From positions 1 through 5,942 of the forward strand of contig CAYPET010000049.1 of the NCBI GenBank assembly GCA_964409905.1: a DNA stretch of 5,942 bases, written 5' to 3'. How positions within the stretch are numbered: position 1 is the first letter of the stretch; every line of letters starts with the position of its first letter. Position numbers and translations under genes: made by a program. This document shows positions 1 to 5,942 of the stretch, in pieces. Source of the stretch: JAGNRR01 sp964409905. Its GTDB lineage: Bacteria; Bacteroidota; Bacteroidia; Chitinophagales; Chitinophagaceae. The notes under the pieces were generated by a model. It ran no database searches and had not been told where the DNA came from. It saw nothing but the letters and a program-made list of their open reading frames with translations.

Positions 1-3
1 AGT

Positions 4-33
4 AAAAATTAAAATGAGGAACTCCATTTAATT
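4..33 (-). terminator. Possible weak intrinsic terminator after glmS
   Basis: Starting 10 bases after the glmS stop, the minus strand can fold into an imperfect hairpin. GAG (22-24) pairs with CTC (16-18) around a three-base loop (19-21). Past a bulged G (25), AAAT (26-29) pairs with ATTT (12-15). A further four A-T pairs (30-33 with 7-10) are possible past a second bulge at 11. A run of five T on the minus strand follows at 4-8. The stem is AT-rich and bulged, so it would be weak, but its position is right for the end of the operon. Confidence 0.45.
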
Positions 34-85
34 CGTCACCCAATTATTCCACAGTAACTGATTTTGCTAAGTTCCTTGGCTGATC
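17..85 (-). other. Predicted attTn7 site (3' end of glmS plus downstream insertion point)
   Basis: In E. coli, TnsD of transposon Tn7 recognises the conserved last codons of glmS, and insertion occurs about 25 bases past the stop. Here those codons encode DQPRNLAKSVTVE, and the stretch GCAAAATC then GTTAC matches the E. coli site as I remember it, apart from third-position changes. The equivalent insertion point would be near bases 17-24, in the loop region of the proposed terminator. No Tn7-like end is visible in bases 1-43, so the site looks unoccupied here. Assignment rests on homology only. Confidence 0.5.
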
Positions 86-1870
86 AATATCTGTTCCTCT
101 TAAAAGAGCAACTTCGTATGAAAGAATTTGTAGAGGAATGTTATAAACAATTGGTGTCATGAAAAAATCACACTCAGGCATGTGAATCAATTTCCCGGAC
201 TTAACATCCATATTGACTGAAGGATCGGCAATGACATAAAGGGTTCCACCCCTTGCCTTTACCTCCTCTAGATTAGAAATTAATTTTTCTGCTATTTCAC
301 TCTCTGGTGCTAATGCTATAACCGGCATGTTTTCATCTATCAGTGCAAGTGGGCCATGTTTTAACTCACCAGCCGGATAGGCTTCGGCGTGGATATATGA
401 AATCTCTTTAAGCTTTAGCGCACCCTCTTTAGCAATAGGATAAAAAATACCTCTGCCCAAGAATAAAGCATTGTCTTTATTAGCTATATTTGGAGCTATC
501 TCTACCATTTGTTCCTTTAAGTTTAAGGCTTCTGCAATGGTCTCTGGTAGCAGTCTTAATGCCTGAATAATTCTTCCCCTAAGTTTTGGATTTAGTCCTC
601 TGCTTTTTGCAAGCGATAATGCAAGCAACATTAGTCCAGCCAACTGAGTCGTAAAAGCTTTAGTTGAAGCAACGCCTATTTCAGGACCAGCATTAGTAAA
701 AAGTGAAAAGTCGGACTCTCTAGCCAATGAGCTTGTGGGGACATTACAAATAGTCAGGGTAGAAAGATAGTCTTTTTCTTTTGCATAGTTTAATGCAGCT
801 AAGGTATCGGCTGTTTCACCTGATTGGGAGATGGTAATTAATAATGAATTCTCATCTACGTGAGGGTTTCTATATCTATACTCACTGGCATAATCAATTT
901 GGCATGGAAGTTCAGCTATTGATGAAAACCAATTAGCGGCAACTCTTCCTGCATGGAGACTTGTCCCGCATGCAACTATCTGAATACGCTCAACTTTTGA
1001 AAATAAATCGGTTGATCCTAAGCCGAAAATATTATCAAGAACATCTTCGCCGCCTATTCTTCCGTCTATTGTTTTTGAAACAGCCGCAGGTTGTTCGTAT
1101 ATTTCTTTTTCCATATAGTGCTTGTAATCACCCTTTGAGGTAGCTTGAGCAGATATATCTATACGAGTAATTTCTCTTTTAGCTTCGTTTTTAGATTCAT
1201 CAAAAATTTTGTAGGTATTAGCAGAGATCTCTGCCACGTCACCGTCTTCTAAAAAAATAAAATCATTGGTTTGCTGTGCTATAGCAAGTGGGTCTGAAGC
1301 TGCAAACATTTCATCGGTTCCAATTCCTATTAAAAGAGGTGATTTATTTCTTGCTATAACCAAATTGGTATTATCTTTTATATCAATGGCTGCGATTGCA
1401 TATGCGCCTTCAAGTTTTTCTTTTGCAGAATACATTGCCTCGATCATTGATTGACCCTGATTGATATATAAATCTAGTAAATGTGCGATTAGTTCAGAAT
1501 CCGTTTGAGATACAAATTCATAACCATCTTTCTTAAGATCTTCTCTAAGTTCAACATAATTTTCAATAATGCCGTTATGGACAATATAAACCGAATCTTG
1601 AGATTTGTGAGGATGAGCATTAATCTCTGATGGCTCTCCATGAGTTGCCCATCTAGTGTGAGCAATACCTAGCTTACTTTTTGGTTTTTCAGCAATCATC
1701 TTTTCTTCAAGGAGCTGAACTTTTCCAAGGGTTCGAAGGTGGGCTATGCCATCATCTTGATGAAGAGCAATACCTGCCGAGTCGTACCCTCTATACTCCA
1801 TTTTATGGAGTCCTTGGACCAGGAGCTTTCCGACATTTCTATTTGAAGCAGCAGCTATGATTCCACACAT
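44..1870 (-). CDS. glmS: Glutamine--fructose-6-phosphate aminotransferase, isomerizing (GlmS)
   Basis: GlmS makes glucosamine-6-phosphate from fructose-6-phosphate and glutamine (EC 2.6.1.16), the committed step of amino-sugar synthesis for peptidoglycan and lipopolysaccharide. It acts in the cytoplasm. The protein has 608 residues (E. coli 609) and aligns throughout. The N-terminal glutaminase domain (about 1-240) has the nucleophile Cys2, exposed once Met is removed, R73 in HTRWATHGEPS, N99-G100 in VHNGIIEN, and D124. Two SIS sugar-isomerase domains follow, with CGTS (301-304), SQSGETADT (348-356), STKAFTTQ (402-409), KLKEISYIHAEAY with catalytic E489, H505 in ELKHGP, and the C-terminal tail DQPRNLAKSVTVE with K603. 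The N-terminus reads MCGIIAAAS, where MCGIVGA is more usual; the catalytic Cys is unaffected. The ATG lies two bases after the glmU stop and has a good Shine-Dalgarno. All catalytic residues I can check are present. Confidence 0.98.
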   Translation of the reverse strand: MCGIIAAASNRNVGKLLVQGLHKMEYRGYDSAGIALHQDDGIAHLRTLGKVQLLEEKMIAEKPKSKLGIAHTRWATHGEPSEINAHPHKSQDSVYIVHNGIIENYVELREDLKKDGYEFVSQTDSELIAHLLDLYINQGQSMIEAMYSAKEKLEGAYAIAAIDIKDNTNLVIARNKSPLLIGIGTDEMFAASDPLAIAQQTNDFIFLEDGDVAEISANTYKIFDESKNEAKREITRIDISAQATSKGDYKHYMEKEIYEQPAAVSKTIDGRIGGEDVLDNIFGLGSTDLFSKVERIQIVACGTSLHAGRVAANWFSSIAELPCQIDYASEYRYRNPHVDENSLLITISQSGETADTLAALNYAKEKDYLSTLTICNVPTSSLARESDFSLFTNAGPEIGVASTKAFTTQLAGLMLLALSLAKSRGLNPKLRGRIIQALRLLPETIAEALNLKEQMVEIAPNIANKDNALFLGRGIFYPIAKEGALKLKEISYIHAEAYPAGELKHGPLALIDENMPVIALAPESEIAEKLISNLEEVKARGGTLYVIADPSVNMDVKSGKLIHMPECDFFMTPIVYNIPLQILSYEVALLRGTDIDQPRNLAKSVTVE

Positions 1871-1872
1871 GG

Positions 1873-3228
1873 TTAATCCTTTTTCTTAGACCAGTTTTCT
1901 TTATTGGTTTGTTTTGATCTTCCAACACCAAGGGACCCATCTGGAACATCTTTAGTGATAACAGATCCAGCAGCAACAGTTGCATTTGATCCAACTGTAA
2001 CTGGGGCAACTAATGATGTGTTGCTTCCAATAAAACTTTCATCGCCAATTATTGTTTTGTGTTTGTTGGTGCCATCATAATTACAGGTTATAGTGCCAGC
2101 TCCAATATTTGTTGATGTGCCAACTTCTGTGTCACCAAGATAGGTAAAGTGATTGGCCTTTGAGCCATTTCCTAGTGTTGTATTTTTAGTTTCTACAAAA
2201 TTGCCTACTTTGGCTGAGTTTTCAATATTGCTTCCCTCCCTTAATCTTGCATATGGTCCTATTACACAATCCTCGCCTACTGTGGCGCTATCAAGGTGTG
2301 AAAAAGCTTCTATTTTTGAATTATTTCCAATAGTTACGTTCTTTAAAATTGTATTGGGGCCGATGTGGACGTTATCACCCAAAGTAACTTTGCCCTCTAG
2401 TATAACGTTAACATCGACTAGACAGTCTTTGCCTGCTATAACCTCTCCTCTTATATCAAGCCTCGCTGGGTCAGCAACCGTAACGCCATTATTTATAAGC
2501 TCTTCTGCTTTCATTTTTCTGTATATTCCTTCTAACTGAGACAGCTCAGCTTTACTATTTGCACCCTTAACCTCATCGTTGGATGCCTTGTATGTTTTAA
2601 TTTTAAACCCCTTATTGCTTATTATAGAAACTAAATCAGTTAAGTAAAATTCTCCTGCAGCATTATTGTTATCTAGTTTGGCTAATCCCTCATTGATAAG
2701 GTCCTTTTGCCCACAAAGCACTCCAGTAAATATTTCTTTTATGTTTTTTTCATCAGCTGATGCATCTTTTTCTTCTACTATTGCTAAGGCATTGCCTGAA
2801 TCATCTTTTTTTACCCTGCCGTATCCATAGGGATCTTCAAGTGTAGTGGTTAATATTGACAATCCGTCATCTGAACTGTTTATTAATTCTACAAGGGTCT
2901 CTTTTTTTATCAGAGGCACATCTCCGTAAAGAACTAAAACTGTAGAGCCGTCTTCAACCTTGTTTATTCCGCACTTCACAGCATCTCCTGTCCCAATTGG
3001 CTTTGGTTGATCTGCTATAGAAATTTCAAGATTATAGGTCTTAGATTCTTTTATAACTGAATCTTTATCAAAACCAACAATTAGCGTAATTTTTGGGCTT
3101 ATTGATCCAGCTGTTAAACATATTTTTTCAAGCATGGAGGTTCCCCCGATCCTTTGGAGGGGTTTTGCTCTATTTGATTTCATTCTTGAGCCCTCTCCGG
3201 CTGCAAGAACTATAGTATGAATGTTCAC
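1873..3228 (-). CDS. glmU: Bifunctional UDP-GlcNAc pyrophosphorylase / GlcN-1-P acetyltransferase (GlmU)
   Basis: GlmU carries out the last two steps to UDP-GlcNAc: acetyl-CoA-dependent N-acetylation of glucosamine-1-phosphate (EC 2.3.1.157), then uridylyl transfer from UTP (EC 2.7.7.23). It is a cytoplasmic trimer in the family. The protein has 451 residues (E. coli 456). The N-terminal Rossmann-like domain (about 1-227) has LAAGEGSRM (8-16), K22, GTG (79-81), GDVPL with metal ligand D103, E152 and N224. The C-terminal left-handed beta-helix (about 250-440) shows hexapeptide repeats and keeps the acetyltransferase residues R330, K348, H360 (catalytic), Y363, N374, N383, Y384 and K389. Unusually, the residue matching E. 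coli N169 is F167, and the PKVLH segment reads AKPLQ (21-25). The start is GTG, 25 bases after atpC, with no clear Shine-Dalgarno; the frame is closed by a stop just upstream, so no other start fits. Confidence 0.97.
   Translation of the reverse strand: MNIHTIVLAAGEGSRMKSNRAKPLQRIGGTSMLEKICLTAGSISPKITLIVGFDKDSVIKESKTYNLEISIADQPKPIGTGDAVKCGINKVEDGSTVLVLYGDVPLIKKETLVELINSSDDGLSILTTTLEDPYGYGRVKKDDSGNALAIVEEKDASADEKNIKEIFTGVLCGQKDLINEGLAKLDNNNAAGEFYLTDLVSIISNKGFKIKTYKASNDEVKGANSKAELSQLEGIYRKMKAEELINNGVTVADPARLDIRGEVIAGKDCLVDVNVILEGKVTLGDNVHIGPNTILKNVTIGNNSKIEAFSHLDSATVGEDCVIGPYARLREGSNIENSAKVGNFVETKNTTLGNGSKANHFTYLGDTEVGTSTNIGAGTITCNYDGTNKHKTIIGDESFIGSNTSLVAPVTVGSNATVAAGSVITKDVPDGSLGVGRSKQTNKENWSKKKD
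1877..1881 (-). promoter_or_regulatory. Ribosome binding site of glmS inside the last codons of glmU
   Basis: The minus strand reads AAAAAGGATTAACCATG. The AAGGA core ends six bases before the glmS ATG and is formed by the final Lys and Asp codons of glmU, just before its TAA stop. Because the site is inside glmU, glmS translation is probably coupled to that of glmU. It leaves no independent leader for glmS. Confidence 0.8.
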
Positions 3229-3253
3229 AGTTATATAAGGTTAAATAGATACC
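3229..3253 (-). other. atpC-glmU gap, the boundary between the ATP synthase and amino-sugar genes
   Basis: This 25-base gap is the longest between genes in the window. It is almost all A and T, and holds the perfect 8-base palindrome TTATATAA (3231-3238) just before the GTG start of glmU. No Shine-Dalgarno is visible at a normal distance. I see no convincing promoter: TATATA resembles a -10 box, but it ends only a few bases before the start codon and nothing like TTGACA lies 16-18 bases upstream. No terminator hairpin separates atpC from glmU, so readthrough from the atp genes is the simplest reading. Confidence 0.5.
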
Positions 3254-3667
3254 TTACTGGTTTTTTCGTAATTTTTGAATAGTTTTTAGTCTCGCTACAG
3301 CTTCGGCTAGCTGGGCAGATGCTTTTGCATAATCAAGACTTGCATCTTTATTTGCTAATGCTTGTTCAGCCGCCTCTTTTGCTTTGATTGCCTCAGATTC
3401 ATCAAGACTTTCAGCCCTTTCTGCTGTATCAGATAAAACTGTTACAAGGTCTGGTTGTACTTCTAAAAAACCCCCCGAACAGAAGAATGCTTCTTCATCT
3501 GAGCCGTTTTGTACTCTTACAGGACCAGCGGCTAGTCCAGTCAGCAAAGGTGTGTGACCGGGAGCTATGCCAAGCTCACCAAGAGTTCCTGTCGCATATA
3601 CCATGGTGGCTTCGCCAGAATATATTTCTTCGCTTGAGGAAACTATGTTGATCTTGATAGTGCTCAT
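3254..3667 (-). CDS. atpC: F1Fo ATP synthase epsilon subunit (AtpC)
   Basis: Epsilon binds gamma and the membrane c-ring and, in bacteria, can inhibit ATP hydrolysis through its C-terminal helices. The protein has 137 residues, close to the 139 of E. coli. The N-terminal beta-sandwich (about 1-85) contains GELGIAPGHTPLLT (30-43) and SGGFLEVQPDLVTVLSDTAE (64-83), both family hallmarks. The C-terminal part (about 88-137) is rich in Ala, Glu and Lys, with DYAKASAQLAEAVARLK (112-128), and should fold as the usual helical hairpin, so the inhibitory domain is present. The ATG lies one base past the atpD stop. Only weak purine-rich sequence precedes it (AAGG at 3683-3686, 15 bases away), so initiation probably depends on ribosomes finishing atpD. 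That coupling is inferred. Confidence 0.97.
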   Translation of the reverse strand: MSTIKINIVSSSEEIYSGEATMVYATGTLGELGIAPGHTPLLTGLAAGPVRVQNGSDEEAFFCSGGFLEVQPDLVTVLSDTAERAESLDESEAIKAKEAAEQALANKDASLDYAKASAQLAEAVARLKTIQKLRKNQ

Positions 3668-3668
3668 T

Positions 3669-5066
3669 CTATAAAGTCTTAGCCTTTTCTACTGCCTCTT
3701 CTATGGTGCCAACCATGTAAAAAGCTTGTTCAGGTAAATGATCATAATCGCCATTTAGAATACCTTTAAAAGCCTTAATAGTATCTTCTAATGAAACATA
3801 CTTGCCTGGTGTACCAGTAAAAATTTCTGCAACAAAGAAAGGTTGAGATAAAAATCTTTGCGCCTTTCTTGCTCTAGCTACTAACTCTTTATCTTCTTCA
3901 GAAAGCTCATCCATACCAAGAATTGCAATAATATCTTTTAGCTCGTTATATCTTTGTAAAATTTGCTGAACGCCTTGAGCAACTTCATAGTGCTCATCAC
4001 CAACAACAAATGGGTCAAGCTGTCTACTGGTTGAATCCAATGGATCAACAGCAGGATAGATACCAAGCTCTGAAATTTGTCTTGATAGCACAACTGTTGC
4101 ATCTAAGTGAGCAAAGGTTGTTGCAGGAGAAGGGTCTGTTAAGTCATCAGCTGGAACGTATACCGCTTGGATAGAAGTAATTGAACCGGTTGTTGTTGAG
4201 GTAATTCTTTCTTGAAGAGCACCCATTTCTTCTGCAAGTGTTGGCTGATAACCCACAGCAGACGGCATTCTTCCAAGAAGCGCTGACACCTCAACACCTG
4301 CCAATGTGTAACGATAAATATTATCAATAAATAATAGAACGTCTTTGCCTTCATCCCTGAAACTTTCAGCCATTGTTAGACCTGTTAAGGCAACTCTTAG
4401 TCTGTTTCCTGGGGGCTCATTCATTTGTCCATATACCATGGCAACTTTTGATTCGCCTAGGTTATCAATATTAACAACTCCAGATTCTTGCATTTCGTAA
4501 TAGAAGTCGTTTCCTTCTCTGGTTCTCTCACCAACACCAGCGAAAACTGAGAGACCTGAATGCTGAAGTGCAATATTATTAATTAGCTCCATCATATTCA
4601 CTGTCTTACCAACACCTGCACCTCCGAACAAACCAATTTTTCCACCCTTGGCAAAAGGACACATAAGATCAATAACCTTAATGCCTGTTTCTAAAACTTC
4701 ATTTGATGCTGATTGATCTGTATAACTTGGTGGTTTTCTATGAATGGGCATTTTTTCTTTTTCGCCAATCGGCCCCTTTTCATCAATTGGATTACCAAGA
4801 ACATCAACAATTCTACCTAAAGTTTCAGGGCCGACAGGTACTGAAATAGGAGCATTTGTTCTTGAGGCTGTTAAACCTCTTTTTAAACCCTCTGTTGCAC
4901 CCATTGCAATAGTTCTAACTACCCCATCACCAAGTTGCTGCTGCACTTCAAGTGTAGTCCCACTTTCATCTACCATTAAAGCTTCATATATCTTTGGGAT
5001 ATTATCTTTGTCGAATTCGACATCGATAACCGCTCCAATGATTTGTGTAACTATTCCATTGCTCAT
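3669..5066 (-). CDS. atpD: F1Fo ATP synthase beta subunit, catalytic (AtpD)
   Basis: This is the catalytic subunit of F1, which binds ADP and phosphate and makes ATP (EC 7.1.2.2). From the chosen ATG the protein has 465 residues, against about 460 in E. coli. Visible motifs are the Walker A loop GGAGVGKT (148-155, with K154 and T155), GERTREGND with the catalytic glutamate (E180) and R181, Walker B LLFIDN ending near D248, ALLGRMPSAVGYQPTLAEEMG (262-282), and the DELSEED segment (386-392) that meets gamma and epsilon. The start at 5066 is chosen because MSNGIVTQIIGAVIDVEF matches the family N-terminus and a strong AAGGAG lies just upstream. A TTG 33 bases further up would add residues with no family counterpart. 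Residues 195-208 form a loop about seven residues longer than in E. coli. atpC begins one base after the TAG stop. Confidence 0.98.
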   Translation of the reverse strand: MSNGIVTQIIGAVIDVEFDKDNIPKIYEALMVDESGTTLEVQQQLGDGVVRTIAMGATEGLKRGLTASRTNAPISVPVGPETLGRIVDVLGNPIDEKGPIGEKEKMPIHRKPPSYTDQSASNEVLETGIKVIDLMCPFAKGGKIGLFGGAGVGKTVNMMELINNIALQHSGLSVFAGVGERTREGNDFYYEMQESGVVNIDNLGESKVAMVYGQMNEPPGNRLRVALTGLTMAESFRDEGKDVLLFIDNIYRYTLAGVEVSALLGRMPSAVGYQPTLAEEMGALQERITSTTTGSITSIQAVYVPADDLTDPSPATTFAHLDATVVLSRQISELGIYPAVDPLDSTSRQLDPFVVGDEHYEVAQGVQQILQRYNELKDIIAILGMDELSEEDKELVARARKAQRFLSQPFFVAEIFTGTPGKYVSLEDTIKAFKGILNGDYDHLPEQAFYMVGTIEEAVEKAKTL

Positions 5067-5072
5067 ATTTTT

Positions 5073-5078
5073 CTCCTT
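5073..5078 (-). promoter_or_regulatory. Ribosome binding site of atpD overlapping the atpG stop codon
   Basis: The minus strand reads TTAAGGAGAAAAAT then ATG. The AAGGAG core lies six bases before the atpD start, an ideal spacing. The TAA stop of atpG (5077-5079) shares two bases with it. The site fixes the atpD start at 5066 rather than at the upstream TTG. Ribosomes ending atpG would sit on this site, so coupled or re-initiated translation is likely (inference). Confidence 0.9.
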
Positions 5079-5940
5079 AAACTGCTGCTGCACCGCCAAC
5101 TATCTCAGAGAGCTCTTGAGTGATAGCTGCTTGTCTAACGTTGTTATATAAAAGTTCTAATTCTTTGATTAAATCGCCCGCATTATCTGTGGCATTTTTC
5201 ATAGCAATCATTTTTGCTGCTTGTTCACAAGCATTGTTTTCAATAACTGCCTGATATACGAGTGACTCTATGTATCTGGTTAAAAGGCCGTCTAATAATT
5301 CTTTAGCCTCAGGCTCGTATATATAATCCCACTGAGTGGGCAAAGATTCTTCTTTCTCTTCAGGCGCTAGTGGAATAAGTTGCTCAACATTTGGTTGTTG
5401 AGTCATAGTGTTAACAAAACCATTTGAACATAAATAGGCTTGATCTATATCACCGTTCTTATGCATATCTAAAACTACTTTTGTTAATCCTATTAAGTCG
5501 TCTGGGTTGGGTTTGTCGCCAAGCTTTTCTGCCACAGCGATAACTTGACCGCCAACACTTTTAAAGAAACCGGCTGCCTTGGTTCCAATTAAAGCAAAAC
5601 AGGACTCAATACCCTGCTCATTTAATTCTGCTGATTTGGCTATAACTTGTTTAAATAAGTTGATGTTTAGACCGCCACATAACCCTTTGTCAGATGAAAC
5701 AACAATAAAACATGCTTTTTTAGGAGTTCTTTCTTCATAAAAAGGGTGCGGATATTCGGAATTAGCTAAAGCTATATGAGAAATGACATCCTTAATTTTT
5801 AAAGAATAAGGCCTGCCCTCAAGCATGGTGTCTTGAGTTTTTTTCATTTTGCTTGCAGCAACCATTTCCATAGCCGAAGTAATTTTCTGCGTGCTTTTTA
5901 TGCTCGCAATCTGCTTTCTTACTTCTTTTGTATTAGCCAT
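5077..5940 (-). CDS. atpG: F1Fo ATP synthase gamma subunit (AtpG)
   Basis: This is the central rotor shaft of F1, which turns inside the alpha3beta3 head and couples proton flow through the membrane ring to ATP synthesis; it sits on the cytoplasmic face of the inner membrane. The protein has 287 residues, the same length as the E. coli subunit, and aligns with it from end to end. Visible landmarks are the N-terminal helix with TQKITSAMEMVAASKM (residues 17-32), the DKGLCGGLN motif (84-92), WDYIYEP (204-210), and the C-terminal helix with ATDNAGDLIKELELLYN (250-266) and ITQELSEIVGGAAAV (273-287). The two terminal helices form the antiparallel coiled coil of the shaft. Translation starts at an ATG at 5938-5940, two bases from the window edge, so its ribosome binding site cannot be seen. 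atpD follows after 10 bases. The gene looks complete and intact. Confidence 0.98.
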   Translation of the reverse strand: MANTKEVRKQIASIKSTQKITSAMEMVAASKMKKTQDTMLEGRPYSLKIKDVISHIALANSEYPHPFYEERTPKKACFIVVSSDKGLCGGLNINLFKQVIAKSAELNEQGIESCFALIGTKAAGFFKSVGGQVIAVAEKLGDKPNPDDLIGLTKVVLDMHKNGDIDQAYLCSNGFVNTMTQQPNVEQLIPLAPEEKEESLPTQWDYIYEPEAKELLDGLLTRYIESLVYQAVIENNACEQAAKMIAMKNATDNAGDLIKELELLYNNVRQAAITQELSEIVGGAAAV

Positions 5941-5942
5941 TT

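Noticed and set aside
1..43. Tn7-like transposon end next to glmS
   Set aside because: No TGTGGG-type terminus, target duplication or inverted repeat of that kind is visible in these bases; the only structure is the AT-rich hairpin.
1871..1900. glmS ribozyme or riboswitch upstream of glmS
   Set aside because: The upstream space is only two bases and the preceding sequence is glmU coding sequence, so the ribozyme core cannot be present.
2153..2539. Plus-strand open frame of 128 codons opposite glmU
   Set aside because: It lies wholly antisense to the conserved beta-helix coding region, its translation shows no recognisable domain, and I see no ribosome site. It is explained as a shadow of glmU.
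3229..3290. Promoter for glmUS at the atpC-glmU boundary
   Set aside because: TATATA can be read as a -10 box, but it lies almost on the start codon and the hexamer 17 bases upstream (CCAGTA) does not resemble TTGACA. In AT-rich DNA such matches are expected by chance.
5067..5099. Upstream TTG start that would lengthen AtpD by 11 residues
   Set aside because: It overlaps the end of atpG, adds residues (AVQQQFKEKN) with no counterpart in the family, and bypasses the strong AAGGAG placed six bases before the ATG at 5066.
4744..5151. Plus-strand open frame of 135 codons opposite atpD and the end of atpG
   Set aside because: The Ser/Pro/Ile-rich translation is what reading antisense to this conserved gene would give, and it crosses the atpG-atpD junction. 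There is no sign of independent coding.
1..5942. A hidden novel system, CRISPR array, tRNA or repeat array
   Set aside because: Nearly every base is within five intact conserved genes, the gaps total under 40 bases between genes, and I see no repeated units, tRNA-like folds or foreign-looking segments.

Overview
The window is a single run of five genes, all on the minus strand and packed end to end. In transcription order (high to low coordinate) they are atpG (gamma), atpD (beta) and atpC (epsilon), the last three genes of an F1Fo ATP synthase operon, followed by glmU and glmS, which make UDP-N-acetylglucosamine from fructose-6-phosphate. The upstream atp genes lie beyond base 5942, so the operon promoter is not in view.

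Organism: the order atpG-atpD-atpC-glmU-glmS is the classic gammaproteobacterial arrangement. The AtpG, AtpD, GlmU and GlmS proteins resemble the E. coli proteins along their whole length. Base composition is AT-rich (33-40% G+C in the two 60-base lines I counted) and the gaps between genes are only 10, 1, 25 and 2 bases. This compactness suggests a streamlined, AT-rich, possibly marine gammaproteobacterium. That placement is inference; I cannot name a genus.

Layout: 5077-5940 atpG; 3669-5066 atpD, whose Shine-Dalgarno overlaps the atpG stop codon; 3254-3667 atpC, starting one base after the atpD stop; 3229-3253 a short gap without a visible ribosome binding site; 1873-3228 glmU, with a GTG start; 44-1870 glmS, starting two bases after the glmU stop, with its Shine-Dalgarno in the last glmU codons; 1-43 a short downstream region holding a weak terminator-like hairpin. 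The 3' end of glmS plus this region corresponds to the attTn7 target known from E. coli, and it is empty here as far as the window reaches.

Function: gamma, beta and epsilon form the rotor stalk, catalytic head subunit and regulatory subunit of F1. GlmS makes glucosamine-6-phosphate from fructose-6-phosphate and glutamine. GlmM, not in the window, converts it to glucosamine-1-phosphate. GlmU then acetylates and uridylates that to UDP-GlcNAc for peptidoglycan and lipopolysaccharide.

I found no undescribed system: these are five intact core housekeeping genes. The points worth a second look are small ones: substitutions in the uridylyltransferase domain of GlmU, a longer loop in AtpD, the very tight gene junctions (which leave no room for the E. 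coli-type glmUS leader), and the attTn7 site.
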